The notes under the pieces were generated by a model. That model saw only the letters and a program-made list of their open reading frames with translations, had not been told where the DNA came from and did not search any database. Source: Persicitalea sp038235275 (GTDB lineage: Bacteria > Bacteroidota > Bacteroidia > Cytophagales > Spirosomataceae). From it: a DNA stretch of 64,000 nt. Positions 44,366 through 53,411 of this stretch are shown here, piece by piece. Made by a program: the position numbers and the translations under genes. Location: assembly GCA_038235275.1 (NCBI GenBank), contig JBBSUC010000001.1, positions 124,001 through 188,000 on the forward strand, given 5' to 3'. Positions within the stretch are counted from its first letter, which is position 1, and each line of letters begins with the position of its first letter.

Positions 44366-44928
44366 CTAATCGACTTTTAAAGGTGGCCCAACTACTTGCA
44401 TATCGTGATCGGCAAATATTTTGGCAATTTCTTCCTTGGTTGGTTCCTTTTCCAAAGCCGCCATTGTAACAAAAAACTCCTCCAGCTTACCGGCTGGCTG
44501 AAGAATCACCGTCATGCGTCCTTTCTCGCTAATTTGAGTCCAGGCCGGGGATAGTACTTTTCGGGGCAAAAAATACTATCCCCGGCCTGGAGTTGATGTT
44601 GATCCTGGCCCACTACAAAGCGATATTCTCCGTCCTGAATATGAAATATCTCATCCTGATTGGGGTGTATATGCAAGGGTGTTCCTCTTTTGGGCGATAA
44701 AGAAGTCTGTTCAAACACGGCCAAATCCCCATTGGTATCCTTCCCCGATATTTTAACATCGAGAATGTTGACGTTCACCCCCTTCAATTGAATATGGCCA
44801 TGATAGCGTCCTTCGCCCGATTCTATTTTAAAACCTTTTGAGTCTCGATCTTCGATCCTTTGGAGACTGAAAGTTGTAGCAAAAGGGGTTCCAAGTAAAC
44901 TTGCCTGAACAAATTTTCGACGCTTCAT
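44366..44928 (-). pseudogene. Exported cupin-domain protein, frameshifted in a T run
   Basis: Two frames make one cupin. The first (from ATG 44928) starts with a twin-basic export-like segment (MKRRKFVQASLLG), then has the cupin motifs GTPLHIHPNQDEIFHIQDGEY and LQAGDSIF. It then leaves frame and stops at 44512. The second frame continues PRKVLSPAWTQISEKGRM and ILQPAGKLEEFFVTMAALEKEPTKEEI to 44366. Adding one T to a six-T run (minus strand, 44568-44573) joins them into one reading frame of about 187 residues. The T run lies in the loop of a perfect 17-bp inverted repeat. It could be a slippage mutation, a phase switch or a sequencing error. Confidence 0.8.
44540..44590. repeat. Perfect 17-bp inverted repeat inside the cupin gene
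   Basis: CCAGGCCGGGGATAGTA (44540-44556) and its exact reverse complement (44574-44590) flank a 17-nt loop that holds the six-A run (plus strand) where the cupin frame breaks. Confidence 0.9.
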
Positions 44929-45081
44929 AAATCGCATAGATTTAGTAGGGATGAGCAATCAATAACCAAATTCACTGTGAACCAGGAGACTAGATATGTA
45001 AGATACAGATTTATTCTTTCAATACTTTAAGAATTTTATTAAACGGACAGTTAATCTTATCGCAATTCCAATATCGTGGAA

Positions 45082-45393
45082 CTATCCCTGATTCTGTATA
45101 TGCAGCGGCTTTATTGCCAATCGAATAAAGGCGGCGGCGGTGGCTAAATCAATAATTCGCCATGCCGTTTGGGGCAAATCAATGGGTGCAAACGGGTTGA
45201 AAATAACTGCCACCATCAGCAAACCTATTAAGGGTATGACTGAATTTCTTGCCTGAATCGCGGAGTAGATAGCAACACAACAAATGATTATTCGTAGAAA
45301 AGTGAAGAAATCATAAGGCAGAAACAAAGCAGCCAGAGTAGCTATAAATAGTAGGACAGCGGCTGTTATTAGAAGTATTTTGTAAATTTTCAT
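45082..45393 (-). CDS. DUF6804 family small membrane protein
   Basis: A 103-residue protein with three hydrophobic helices (about 5-27, 32-50 and 53-68) and a half-helix near the end (LATAAAFIRLAIKPL). The pattern LRIIICCVAIYSAIQAR ... IPLIGLLMVAVIFNPFAPIDLP matches DUF6804-type proteins. Role unknown. Transcribed in the same direction as the SirB1-like gene before it and the cupin after it, with 36 and 153 nt gaps. Confidence 0.7.
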   Translation of the reverse strand: MKIYKILLITAAVLLFIATLAALFLPYDFFTFLRIIICCVAIYSAIQARNSVIPLIGLLMVAVIFNPFAPIDLPQTAWRIIDLATAAAFIRLAIKPLHIQNQG

Positions 45394-45429
45394 GTTAAAT
45401 AAAATTGTGTATTGTTAATAGTAGGGCAC

Positions 45430-46269
45430 TTATTCTTCCTCAATTATCGCCAGCAGTAACCTTTCTACTTCCCGAATCTTCTCCAGTTCGCCCGCTTTTT
45501 CGTAGGAAACGATCAGGTTGCGCAGGACGCGCTGTACGATTTCGAGGTGAGTGCAGGGTTGGTAGAACGAGTCTTTGGGGCCAAGATTGAGTTGGGCGAT
45601 GTAGTGGTCGATGTCGGTTTTGGAAAAGATGATGCCCCGGTTGAAGACATTGATATAAAACTGCGTTTTATCGCGCTTGTAGGTCAGCACAAAAAGGTTG
45701 GGCAGATTTACGCCGTACACAGGCATATTGAGCTTGCGAGCGATGAGCATGTAAATGACGCAGAGCGTGATGGGATTTCCCCGGCGGCTTTCCAGCACAA
45801 TGTTGATCATGGAATTGGAGGCCGAATGGAAGTTTTTGGTATTGGCCCCGAAACCCAGACCGCTGTAAAACACACTGTTTAACGCCTTTACCTGATCTAC
45901 TGGACTCATTTGGTCGTCGAACTGCCCCCATACGTCGTAGCGAAACTGGTCGATTTCGTCACGCAGTTTTTGGAAATTCAAGTCGGGGTACTGGAAGGTG
46001 GCAATTATGGACATGCCTTCGAGCAGGTCGAGTGCACCGCCGTTTTTCCAGTGCAACAGCCGCTCTTCCATGCCATCGAATTGTAAATCGTGGATGAGGT
46101 CCTCGATGCGCCGCTGCGCGAGGGGGCTGAAACTTCCCTCCCACTCCGTTTCCAGAAAAGGGATAATTTCCTTGCCCAGCGAACGAATTTTATTCTCGAC
46201 ATGGGTGGTGACTTCGGCATCGTCGTCGTCCAGCAGCGAGACCAGCGCCTTTATTTCTTTGTTCTTCAT
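45430..46269 (-). CDS. SirB1-like transglutaminase-fold/TPR protein
   Basis: A 279-residue protein of the SirB1 family. The middle has the transglutaminase-like core (NSVFYSGLGFGANTKNFHSASNSMINIVLESRRGNPITLCVIYMLIARKLNMPVYGVNLPNLFVL), and the end has a TPR-like helix pair (LEIVQRVLRNLIVSYEKAGELEKIREVERLLLAI). The cysteine (ITLC) and a nearby histidine region are in the right places for a protease-like triad but catalysis in this family is unproven. Cytosolic. Divergent from galE across about 146 nt. Confidence 0.85.
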   Translation of the reverse strand: MKNKEIKALVSLLDDDDAEVTTHVENKIRSLGKEIIPFLETEWEGSFSPLAQRRIEDLIHDLQFDGMEERLLHWKNGGALDLLEGMSIIATFQYPDLNFQKLRDEIDQFRYDVWGQFDDQMSPVDQVKALNSVFYSGLGFGANTKNFHSASNSMINIVLESRRGNPITLCVIYMLIARKLNMPVYGVNLPNLFVLTYKRDKTQFYINVFNRGIIFSKTDIDHYIAQLNLGPKDSFYQPCTHLEIVQRVLRNLIVSYEKAGELEKIREVERLLLAIIEEE

Positions 46270-46318
46270 AGCTCCTACTTTCGTTTTCCGTTTGCGAAGT
46301 CTTAAATAAAAACAATTT

Positions 46319-46347
46319 TTGAATAGCGGTCAAATTTTCTACTTTTG
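46319..46347 (+). promoter_or_regulatory. Promoter of galE: TTG-N18-TACTTTTG
   Basis: TTG at 46319-46321 and TACTTTTG at 46340-46347, spaced by 18 nt, fit the Bacteroidota sigma-A promoter. The galE start is 69 nt further on. Confidence 0.65.
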
Positions 46348-46415
46348 CCCGATAAAAAAATAACGAGCCGACCCAGAAAACGGGCTGTGATGGCCCATTT
46401 ATTCCAATTTTTTGT

Positions 46416-47432
46416 ATGAAAATACTGATCACCGGAGGAACAGGATTTATTGGCTCGCATACCGTGGTGGAGTTACAGGTGGCGGGCAACCAGCCCGTGA
46501 TCGCGGACAATCTCTACAACTCCAACCGGGAGGTTTTGACGGGCTTGAAGAACATTATCGGGCAGAACACCCCTTTTTACGAGATAGATTGTACCGACGA
46601 GGCGGCGGTCAGGGCGCTTTTTGAAAAAGAAAAATTCGACGGCGTCATCCATTTCGCGGCTTACAAAGCCGTGGGTGAGTCGGTGGAGCAGCCTTTGAAA
46701 TACTATCAGAACAATCTCGATTCTTTGATAATCCTGCTGAAAATCATGCGGGAGTTTGGGGTCAGTAATTTCGTATTTTCGTCTTCCTGCACGGTGTACG
46801 GCCAGCCCGAAACGCTGCCCGTCACGGAGGACACGCCGCGTCAGCCCGCTACCTCGCCCTACGGCAATACCAAGGTAATGTGCGAGGACATCATCCGCGA
46901 TTTCGTGCATTCCAAACCCAATTTGAAAGCTATTTCGTTGCGCTATTTCAACCCCATCGGGGCGCATCCTTCGGCCGAAATCGGCGAACTGCCCTCCGGT
47001 GTCCCCAGCAATTTGGTCCCCTACCTGACCCAGGCCGCCGCCGGACTGCGCGACAAACTCGTCGTATTCGGTGACGATTACGATACGCCCGATGGTACCT
47101 GCATTCGCGATTTTATCCACGTGGTGGATTTAGCCAAAGCCCACGTGAAGGCCATCGAACTTTTGGAAAAACAAAAAGAAGCCAATTATTACGATGTGTT
47201 CAACGTCGGAACGGGTCACGGCAACACGGTTTTGGAATTGATCGATACTTTTGAAAAAGCCAACGACGTAAAACTAAACTATACCCTCGGTCCAAGAAGG
47301 CCCGGCGATGTAGAAAAAATCTGGGCGCAGGCAGACAAAGCCAATAACGTGCTGGGCTGGAAAGCGGAAAAATCCCTGACCGATTCGTTGCACGACGCCT
47401 GGCGCTGGCAATTGAAATTGGTTAAAGGTTAG
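46416..47432 (+). CDS. galE: UDP-glucose 4-epimerase
   Basis: A 338-residue short-chain dehydrogenase of the extended type. The NAD loop is ITGGTGFIGS (5-14); the catalytic serine segment is SSSCTVYG and the YxxxK motif is in SPYGNTKVMCED. Later parts (LRYFNPIGAHPSAEIGE, GTCIRDFIHVVDLAKAH, RRPGDVEKIWAQADKANNVLGWKAE) are specific for GalE. It interconverts UDP-glucose and UDP-galactose for the Leloir pathway and surface glycans. Followed by rfbB and rfbA on the same strand (84 nt gap), so it likely feeds polysaccharide synthesis here. Confidence 0.95.
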   Translation: MKILITGGTGFIGSHTVVELQVAGNQPVIADNLYNSNREVLTGLKNIIGQNTPFYEIDCTDEAAVRALFEKEKFDGVIHFAAYKAVGESVEQPLKYYQNNLDSLIILLKIMREFGVSNFVFSSSCTVYGQPETLPVTEDTPRQPATSPYGNTKVMCEDIIRDFVHSKPNLKAISLRYFNPIGAHPSAEIGELPSGVPSNLVPYLTQAAAGLRDKLVVFGDDYDTPDGTCIRDFIHVVDLAKAHVKAIELLEKQKEANYYDVFNVGTGHGNTVLELIDTFEKANDVKLNYTLGPRRPGDVEKIWAQADKANNVLGWKAEKSLTDSLHDAWRWQLKLVKG

Positions 47433-47516
47433 CCGATTAAGCGATTAAGGGTTTCGCATTCAACTAAATAGTTCAAAGATTACACGCCGGGCGGGCGATC
47501 CCGTTCAACATTTTTA

Positions 47517-48569
47517 ATGAAGAAAATCCTAATAACAGGCGGTGCAGGATTCATCGGTTCGCACGTGGTGCGGCGTTTTGTGAATCAGTATTCCGAATAC
47601 CATATCTATAACCTCGACGCGCTGACTTACGCGGGTAACCTGGAGAACCTTCGCGACGTGGAGGATGCGGCCAACTACACCTTCGTCAAAGGTGACATTA
47701 CGGACGCGGTTTTTCTGGACGAACTTTTCGCCGAAAACGATTTTTACGGTGTCGTTCACCTGGCCGCCGAGTCGCATGTGGATCGCTCGATCAGCGACCC
47801 GCTGGCGTTCGTGGTTACGAATGTTGTCGGAACGGTCAATCTGCTTAATTCTGCCCGGAAAGCCTGGAAGGATGATTTGGGAAATCACCTGTTCTACCAC
47901 GTCTCGACGGACGAGGTCTATGGCGAGTTGCACGATCCAAACGAGTTTTTCCTGGAAACGACCAGCTACGACCCGCGCTCGCCGTATTCGGCATCCAAGG
48001 CATCGTCGGACCACTTTGTGCGGGCTTACCACAATACGTACAAGCTGCCCGTGGTGATTTCGAATTGTTCCAACAACTACGGCCCCAACCACTTCCCCGA
48101 AAAGCTGATTCCGCTGATGATCCATAACATCATGCAGAAAAAGCCCCTGCCCGTGTACGGCAAAGGCGAAAACGTGCGCGACTGGCTCTACGTAGAGGAC
48201 CACGCCCGCGCCATCGACACGATTTTCCACCACGGAAAAGTGGGCGAAACCTACAACATCGGCGGCCACAACGAGTGGAAGAACCTCGATTTGGTGCTGC
48301 TGCTTTGTAAAATTATGGACGAAAAGCTGGGCCGCGAATCCGGCACCGCCGAAGCACTCATCACCTACGTCACCGACCGGGCGGGCCACGACCTGCGCTA
48401 TGCCATCGACGCCACGCGTCTGAAGACTGAGTTGGGCTGGGAACCCTCGCTCCAATTCGAGGAGGGCCTGGAAAAAACCGTGGACTGGTACCTCAATAAC
48501 CGAGCCTGGCTCGACAACGTGACATCGGGGAATTACAAGAAGTATTACGAAGAAATGTACGAAAATTGA
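47517..48569 (+). CDS. rfbB: dTDP-glucose 4,6-dehydratase
   Basis: A 350-residue extended short-chain dehydrogenase. NAD loop ITGGAGFIGSH, the RmlB-specific HLAAESHVDRSI, HVSTDEVYGEL with the catalytic Asp/Glu pair, SPYSASKASSDHFVRAY (YxxxK), NCSNNYGPNHFPEKLIPLMI and YVTDRAGHDLRYAID. It turns dTDP-glucose into dTDP-4-keto-6-deoxyglucose on the way to dTDP-rhamnose and other deoxysugars. rfbA follows with a 4-nt overlap. Confidence 0.96.
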   Translation: MKKILITGGAGFIGSHVVRRFVNQYSEYHIYNLDALTYAGNLENLRDVEDAANYTFVKGDITDAVFLDELFAENDFYGVVHLAAESHVDRSISDPLAFVVTNVVGTVNLLNSARKAWKDDLGNHLFYHVSTDEVYGELHDPNEFFLETTSYDPRSPYSASKASSDHFVRAYHNTYKLPVVISNCSNNYGPNHFPEKLIPLMIHNIMQKKPLPVYGKGENVRDWLYVEDHARAIDTIFHHGKVGETYNIGGHNEWKNLDLVLLLCKIMDEKLGRESGTAEALITYVTDRAGHDLRYAIDATRLKTELGWEPSLQFEEGLEKTVDWYLNNRAWLDNVTSGNYKKYYEEMYEN

Positions 48570-49426
48570 AAGGAATCATACTCGCCGGGGGATCCGGTAC
48601 TCGCTTACATCCGCTTACGCTGGCCGTCAGCAAGCAGTTGATGCCGGTTTATGACAAGCCGATGATTTATTATCCGCTGTCGGTGCTAATGCTGGCCGGG
48701 ATTCGGGAAATCCTGATTATCTCGACGCCGCACGATTTACCGCATTTCGAGAAACTGCTTGGCGATGGCGCGCGGCTGGGCTGCTCGTTCTCCTACGCCG
48801 AGCAACCCAGTCCCGACGGGCTGGCGCAGGCGTTTATCATCGGAGCCGACTTTATCGGCGACGATAAGGTGGCGGTGATTTTAGGGGATAATATTTTTTA
48901 CGGCTCAGGCTTCACCCGACTTTTGCAGTCCAACAACGACCCCGAAGGCGGCGTGGTGTACGCCTACCAGGTGCAGGACCCCGAGCGTTACGGCGTCGTG
49001 GAGTTTGACAAAGATTTGAAAGCCATTTCCATTGAGGAAAAACCGGAAAAACCGAAGTCAAATTTTGCTATTCCGGGGCTGTATTTTTACGACAATCAGG
49101 TGGTGGAAATTGCCAGGAACATCGAACCCTCGCCGCGAGGCGAGTTGGAAATCACCGATGTCAACCGCGAGTACCTGAACCGGGGCCAACTGAAAGTCGG
49201 TGTGCTGGATCGGGGTACGGCCTGGCTCGATACGGGGACCTTCCAGTCACTGATGCAGGCCGGGCAATTCGTGCAGGTCATCGAGGAGCGGCAGGGGCTG
49301 AAAATTGGCTGCATCGAGGAAGTTGCCTACCGTATGGGCCTTATCTCAGCGGAACAACTTGGCGAAATTGCCGCGCCGCTGGTCAAGAGTGGCTATGGGA
49401 AATACCTGCAGCATTTGCTGGAATAG
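48566..49426 (+). CDS. rfbA: Glucose-1-phosphate thymidylyltransferase
   Basis: A 286-residue nucleotidyltransferase: KGIILAGGSGTRLHPLT at the start, SKQLMPVYDKPMIYYPLSVLMLAGI, GDNIFYGSGF for the metal site, EEKPEKPKSNFAIPGLYFYD, and GTAWLDTGTFQSLMQA. It makes dTDP-glucose from dTTP and glucose-1-phosphate, the step before RfbB. The start codon is TTG, overlapping the rfbB stop (TTGA); the family's conserved first residues begin exactly there, so the start is well fixed and translation is coupled. rfbC and rfbD are not in the window. Confidence 0.96.
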   Translation: MKGIILAGGSGTRLHPLTLAVSKQLMPVYDKPMIYYPLSVLMLAGIREILIISTPHDLPHFEKLLGDGARLGCSFSYAEQPSPDGLAQAFIIGADFIGDDKVAVILGDNIFYGSGFTRLLQSNNDPEGGVVYAYQVQDPERYGVVEFDKDLKAISIEEKPEKPKSNFAIPGLYFYDNQVVEIARNIEPSPRGELEITDVNREYLNRGQLKVGVLDRGTAWLDTGTFQSLMQAGQFVQVIEERQGLKIGCIEEVAYRMGLISAEQLGEIAAPLVKSGYGKYLQHLLE

Positions 49427-49502
49427 CAGTTTTGGGGAATAAAAACGCAAAAGACGCTCTGGCTTTTTTTTACAAGGATTCGGCAATGCCATCGTTCTTT
49501 GG

Positions 49503-49510
49503 TATATTTG
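49503..49510 (+). promoter_or_regulatory. Bacteroidota-type -7 box TATATTTG
   Basis: TATATTTG lies 43 nt before ATG 49553 of the O-methyltransferase gene. No good -33 element was seen. Confidence 0.5.
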
Positions 49511-49552
49511 AAGTGACGGCTCCCTACTAAATTTTTGCCGCTGCTGCCCCGT

Positions 49553-50197
49553 ATGGAATTTCTACCCCCGGAAATCGAGGCCTACGCCGAAGCGCATACC
49601 GAAGCCGAAAGCGACTTGTTGCGGCACGTCAGCCGCGAGACCCACGCCAAAATCATGCGTCCCCGGATGCTTTCGGGCCACGCGCAGGGACGGTTGCTAG
49701 CGCTATTCTCCCGGCTGATTCACCCCCGGCGCATCCTGGAAATCGGAACCTACACGGGTTACTCCGCCCTCTGCCTGTGCGAAGGGTTGACCGAAGACGG
49801 TCTGCTTACCACCCTGGATCACAACGAGGAACTGGAAAACTTCACCCGGAATATTTTTGCCCAATCGGAGTTCGCTTCCCGCATCGACTTCCGTATCGGG
49901 ACGGCACTCGACATTATTCCGACGCTCGACGAAACCTTCGACCTGGTTTTCATCGACGCCGACAAGGTCAATTACCGCGCCTATTACGATTTGATAATTA
50001 AAAAAACAAGACCTGGTGGACTCATCCTGGCCGACAATGTTTTATGGAGCGGCAAGGTCACTGATCCGTCCACGCACAAGCCCGATAAGGAAACTCCGGC
50101 CTTATTGGCCTTTAATCAATATATTCGCCACGACCCTCGGGTCAAATGCCTTTTGCTCCCACTACGGGACGGAATGATGATTGCCCAGGTTCTTTAA
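49553..50197 (+). CDS. Class I SAM-dependent O-methyltransferase (COMT-like)
   Basis: A 214-residue cation-dependent O-methyltransferase. Marks are the S-adenosylmethionine segment ILEIGTYTGYSALCL, TLDHNEELENFTRNIF, the metal-site DLVFIDADKVNYRAYYDLII, and GGLILADNVLWSGKV. Members methylate hydroxyls of catechol-like or other small molecules. ATG 49553 is preferred; the frame also allows TTG 49535. The first ATG of the lytic transglycosylase is 26 nt after its stop, suggesting cotranscription. Confidence 0.9.
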   Translation: MEFLPPEIEAYAEAHTEAESDLLRHVSRETHAKIMRPRMLSGHAQGRLLALFSRLIHPRRILEIGTYTGYSALCLCEGLTEDGLLTTLDHNEELENFTRNIFAQSEFASRIDFRIGTALDIIPTLDETFDLVFIDADKVNYRAYYDLIIKKTRPGGLILADNVLWSGKVTDPSTHKPDKETPALLAFNQYIRHDPRVKCLLLPLRDGMMIAQVL

Positions 50198-50222
50198 GAA
50201 TTTGCACTTTACTCTAACCCCC

Positions 50223-52397
50223 ATGAATTACAAAAACTTTCACCCTTTCCGCCAAGTCCTCGTGGTACTTTGTGCGCTTACATTTGGTTTCGTCGCGCGG
50301 GCGCAGGATATTCCCGACGTGCCGGATAACGTCATGTTCGGCGGCATTAACGTCAAGTTCGACAACCGCGCCAAGCGGGCCATCGAGGCCGACATTCGCA
50401 GCCTGATGTCCAACAAACGGTTTTGGGAAGCCAAAATGGATCGCGCGATCCTCTACTTTCCAATCCTGGAAGGCGTTCTGATCGAGGAGGAGGTGCCGCT
50501 TGATTTTAAGTACCTGGCTGTGCAGGAAAGCTCGCTTACGCCTGACGCCGTGTCCACTTCCGACGCCGTAGGTTTCTGGCAATTTAAGCGGGAAACCGCC
50601 CAGGAATTGGGTCTTTTGGTGAACAATCAGGTGGATGAGCGCAAGAGTATTACTGCTTCCACCCGTGCTGCCGCCCGCTATCTGAAACGCAGTAATGAAC
50701 AGTACAACAACTGGGTCTCTTCTCTGTATTCCTACTATCTGGGCGTTGGCGGCGTCAAAGAAGTTATCCCAAAAAACTGGGCTTTCGCCAAGGAAATCAC
50801 CCTCGATGGCAAGACGGACCAATACGTACTGCGCTTTTTTGCCCACAAAATTGCGCTGGAAGCGGGCATGGAGCGTCACCGCACCGCCAACACCCTCGTA
50901 CTGCTGGAATACCGCAAAGGCCGGGGCCGCTCCTTCAGTTCGATTGCGCGGGAGTTGAGCCTCGACCCGCTGGAAATACGTCGTTACAACTTATGGACGG
51001 ACGCGGATCAAATCCCCGCTGACCGCGATTATGTGGTGGCACTACCCGTGGCTTCCGACCAAATCAATAATGTCCGTGACTTGCTGCTGACTACGCGGGA
51101 AGACCCCACCGCCAGTTTCGCCGACGACGACATCGGCTTTCCTATTTTGCGCAAAGCCAGCGTCCAACTCAAGGGCCGAAATGACCCGGTTTTTTACGAA
51201 ATCAATAGCTTGCCCGGTATTCAGGCCCGACCCGGCGACAAAGCGTCCGATCTGGCCAAAGCCGCCAAGGTCAGGACTTCGAGTTTCTTAAAATACAACG
51301 ACCTGGGCAGTCGTGACCCGCTTGTTCCCGGCGATGTGTATTATTTGGCCAAGAAAAGCAAAAAGGCGATGGTACCCTTCCATACCGTCCGCGAGGGTGA
51401 AACCATCCGCAGCATCTCACAGATTTACGGCGTGCGTTCGAGCCGTTTGCTGAAATACAACCGCATCAGCAATCGCAATCAGCGGCTGCAAACAGGCCGC
51501 GTAATGTGGCTTATGAAGCGTCGCCCAGCTAACAAACCCGTCGAAATCATCAATCTGCCCCCGCCGACCAACGCTGCGCCTCAGGGTACCTCACCCAGCC
51601 TTACCGCTCCGGCCGATCAACCCTATACGCAGCCAGAACTCATCGGCTCGAACAATGAAATTCCAAAAAATGCCAGTGAAAGAAAAAAATACAAACCCAA
51701 ACTGGCCGATTCAGCCAACGAACCCGCCAACCAGTCGGACGTGTCCAAGCCAGACGTATCAACGCCGGACGTGACCGAAGAAACGCCGCGCGATGAGTCG
51801 GTTTATGCTAAGCCCAATACCCCCGCCACCACGACGGCACCCACCCGCACGTCAAGCGGCAGCAACGACCGGATCATTATTATCGAACAACAGGGAGGCA
51901 CGGACAAAACGCCAACATTCGATTCGGAACCAGCCCGAACCGCTCGTCCCACGTCGCCTCGAAACAATCCGAGTACGTCAGCGCCGACCAATAACCCGAA
52001 TACTACGACCAATCGTCCAAGCCCAACGTACAGTCGTCCCACTGCTTCCAGCAGCGCCAATCCCAAGTACCACGCGGTGGAACCCGGACAGACGTTTTAC
52101 AGCATTTCCAAGCTCTACAACGTAGAAGTAAATGACCTGCTCGCCTGGAACGGCCTCACGACCAACGACAAACTGGCCGTCGGGCAAAAACTGGTCGTGA
52201 ACCCAACTGCCGCCCCCAGCCGTACAGCTCCCACCGCCACCGGTGGTAACTACATTATGCACAAAGTGGTATCGGGTGAAAACCTTTTCCGCATCGCTAA
52301 AAGTTATGGTGTATCCATGCAGGAAATTCAAACGCTCAACAATATGCCAGATACCAACGTGAAGCTGGGTGAAACGTTAAGGATTCCGAAAAAATGA
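50223..52397 (+). CDS. MltD-like lytic transglycosylase with LysM repeats
   Basis: A 724-residue exported protein (signal cleaved near VARAQ, residue 28). An SLT goose-lysozyme-like domain lies at about 70-220: LDFKYLAVQESSLTPDAVSTSDAVGFWQF, catalytic Glu102 in QESS, and AAARYLKRSNEQYNNW. Three clear LysM modules follow: FHTVREGETIRSISQIYGV, YHAVEPGQTFYSISKLYNV and MHKVVSGENLFRIAKSYGV, the last two at the C-terminus; two weaker LysM-like stretches come before them. A long Pro/Thr/Ser linker lies between. It should cut peptidoglycan glycan strands with anhydromuramic ends. DUF3109 gene starts inside its stop codon. Confidence 0.93.
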   Translation: MNYKNFHPFRQVLVVLCALTFGFVARAQDIPDVPDNVMFGGINVKFDNRAKRAIEADIRSLMSNKRFWEAKMDRAILYFPILEGVLIEEEVPLDFKYLAVQESSLTPDAVSTSDAVGFWQFKRETAQELGLLVNNQVDERKSITASTRAAARYLKRSNEQYNNWVSSLYSYYLGVGGVKEVIPKNWAFAKEITLDGKTDQYVLRFFAHKIALEAGMERHRTANTLVLLEYRKGRGRSFSSIARELSLDPLEIRRYNLWTDADQIPADRDYVVALPVASDQINNVRDLLLTTREDPTASFADDDIGFPILRKASVQLKGRNDPVFYEINSLPGIQARPGDKASDLAKAAKVRTSSFLKYNDLGSRDPLVPGDVYYLAKKSKKAMVPFHTVREGETIRSISQIYGVRSSRLLKYNRISNRNQRLQTGRVMWLMKRRPANKPVEIINLPPPTNAAPQGTSPSLTAPADQPYTQPELIGSNNEIPKNASERKKYKPKLADSANEPANQSDVSKPDVSTPDVTEETPRDESVYAKPNTPATTTAPTRTSSGSNDRIIIIEQQGGTDKTPTFDSEPARTARPTSPRNNPSTSAPTNNPNTTTNRPSPTYSRPTASSSANPKYHAVEPGQTFYSISKLYNVEVNDLLAWNGLTTNDKLAVGQKLVVNPTAAPSRTAPTATGGNYIMHKVVSGENLFRIAKSYGVSMQEIQTLNNMPDTNVKLGETLRIPKK

Positions 52398-52981
52398 TTC
52401 TAATTGATAACACCTGCGTAAGTGACGACATTGGCGACCAGTTCTTTGTTTGTAATTTGGACAAATGTAAGGGTGCCTGTTGCGTGGAGGGGGATTCGGG
52501 GGCTCCGTTGGAAGACAGCGAACTACCCATCATGAAGCGTATTTATCGTCACGTAGAGCCTTATTTGTCCGAGAAAGGCAAGGCCGTCATCGCGGCGGAG
52601 GGCGTTTATACCAAAGATTGGGAAGGCGACATCGTCACGCCCGTGATCGAGGGAAAAGAATGTGCTTACGCTTTCTACGATGAAAAAAATATCCTGAAAT
52701 GCGGGATAGAGGCGGCCTATAATGATGGGAAGATAGACTTTAAAAAACCCATTTCTTGTCATCTGTACCCAATCCGGGTCACGAAGTACGAGCAATATCA
52801 CGCTATCAATTACGACCGCTGGGATATTTGCAATCCGGCTTGTGCCTTTGGGGCAGAGTTAGGCGTGCCGTTGTATAAGTTTTTGAAAGAACCCCTCATC
52901 CGTGCCTACGGCGAGGCCTGGTACGAAGAATTGGTCAGGGAAGTGGAGGAAAAATTAGCGGCAGCCGATGGCGCAAAGTGA
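52394..52981 (+). CDS. DUF3109 family cysteine-rich protein
   Basis: A 195-residue cytosolic protein typical of Bacteroidota. Cysteines cluster as CNLDKCKGACC (about 23-33), then KECAYAF, LKCGIEAAY, ISCHLYPIR and DICNPACAFG, which suggests a metal or iron-sulfur site; the CxxxxCxxxCC head is like that of YkgJ-type metal-chelating proteins. Function unknown. The ATG overlaps the transglycosylase stop (ATGA) and its own end overlaps the next gene by 14 nt. Confidence 0.88.
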   Translation: MILIDNTCVSDDIGDQFFVCNLDKCKGACCVEGDSGAPLEDSELPIMKRIYRHVEPYLSEKGKAVIAAEGVYTKDWEGDIVTPVIEGKECAYAFYDEKNILKCGIEAAYNDGKIDFKKPISCHLYPIRVTKYEQYHAINYDRWDICNPACAFGAELGVPLYKFLKEPLIRAYGEAWYEELVREVEEKLAAADGAK

Positions 52982-53297
52982 CTTTTTCGAGAATGTATAC
53001 GAAGTGGTGAAGCTGATTCCGTCAGGTCGGGTGACTTCCTACGGAGCCATTGCGGCTTATTTGGGTTCCAAACGAGGGGCGCGGATGGTAGGCTGGGCGA
53101 TGAACAACGCGCACGGGCTACCCGATGTCCCGGCGCACCGCGTTGTGAACCGGAACGGCGTTTTGACTGGAAAAAATTTCTTCGGGGGAGGCAACGTGAT
53201 GCAGGACTTGCTCGAAGCCGAAGGGTTAAATATAAAAGACGACCAAGTGGTCGCCTTTCAGAAATATTTTTGGGATCCGGTCATCGAATTGTTATAG
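52968..53297 (+). CDS. Alkyltransferase-like protein (MGMT fold without the active cysteine)
   Basis: A 109-residue protein with the DNA-binding domain of O6-alkylguanine-DNA alkyltransferase: VKLIPSGRVTSYGAIAAYLGSKRGARMVGWAMNNA, then VPAHRVVNRNGVLTG. The alkyl-accepting motif PCHRV reads PAHRV, so it cannot accept an alkyl group. This is the pattern of alkyltransferase-like (ATL, YbaZ-type) proteins, which bind alkylated guanine and hand it to nucleotide excision repair. The start overlaps the DUF3109 gene by 14 nt. Confidence 0.92.
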   Translation: MAQSDFFENVYEVVKLIPSGRVTSYGAIAAYLGSKRGARMVGWAMNNAHGLPDVPAHRVVNRNGVLTGKNFFGGGNVMQDLLEAEGLNIKDDQVVAFQKYFWDPVIELL

Positions 53298-53411
53298 TAC
53301 TACCTTTCTTTTAACTCCATTTCTGATTTTCTTGTCTTCCCGGTATTCCAGGTAGTAGGAACACCAAACGCCCGCTGTGATTGAGGCCATGAAGAATAGC
53401 AATGCTTCCAT
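53292..53411 (-). CDS. Possible 39-residue membrane microprotein
   Basis: A short frame from ATG 53411: MEALLFFMASITAGVWCSYY forms a membrane helix, followed by a basic tail (EYREDKKIRNGVKRK). Its last codons overlap the end of the alkyltransferase-like gene on the other strand. Size and layout (one helix then a charged tail) resemble the 35-residue frame at 60241-60348. No family known to me; could be chance. Confidence 0.3.
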   Translation of the reverse strand: MEALLFFMASITAGVWCSYYLEYREDKKIRNGVKRKVVL

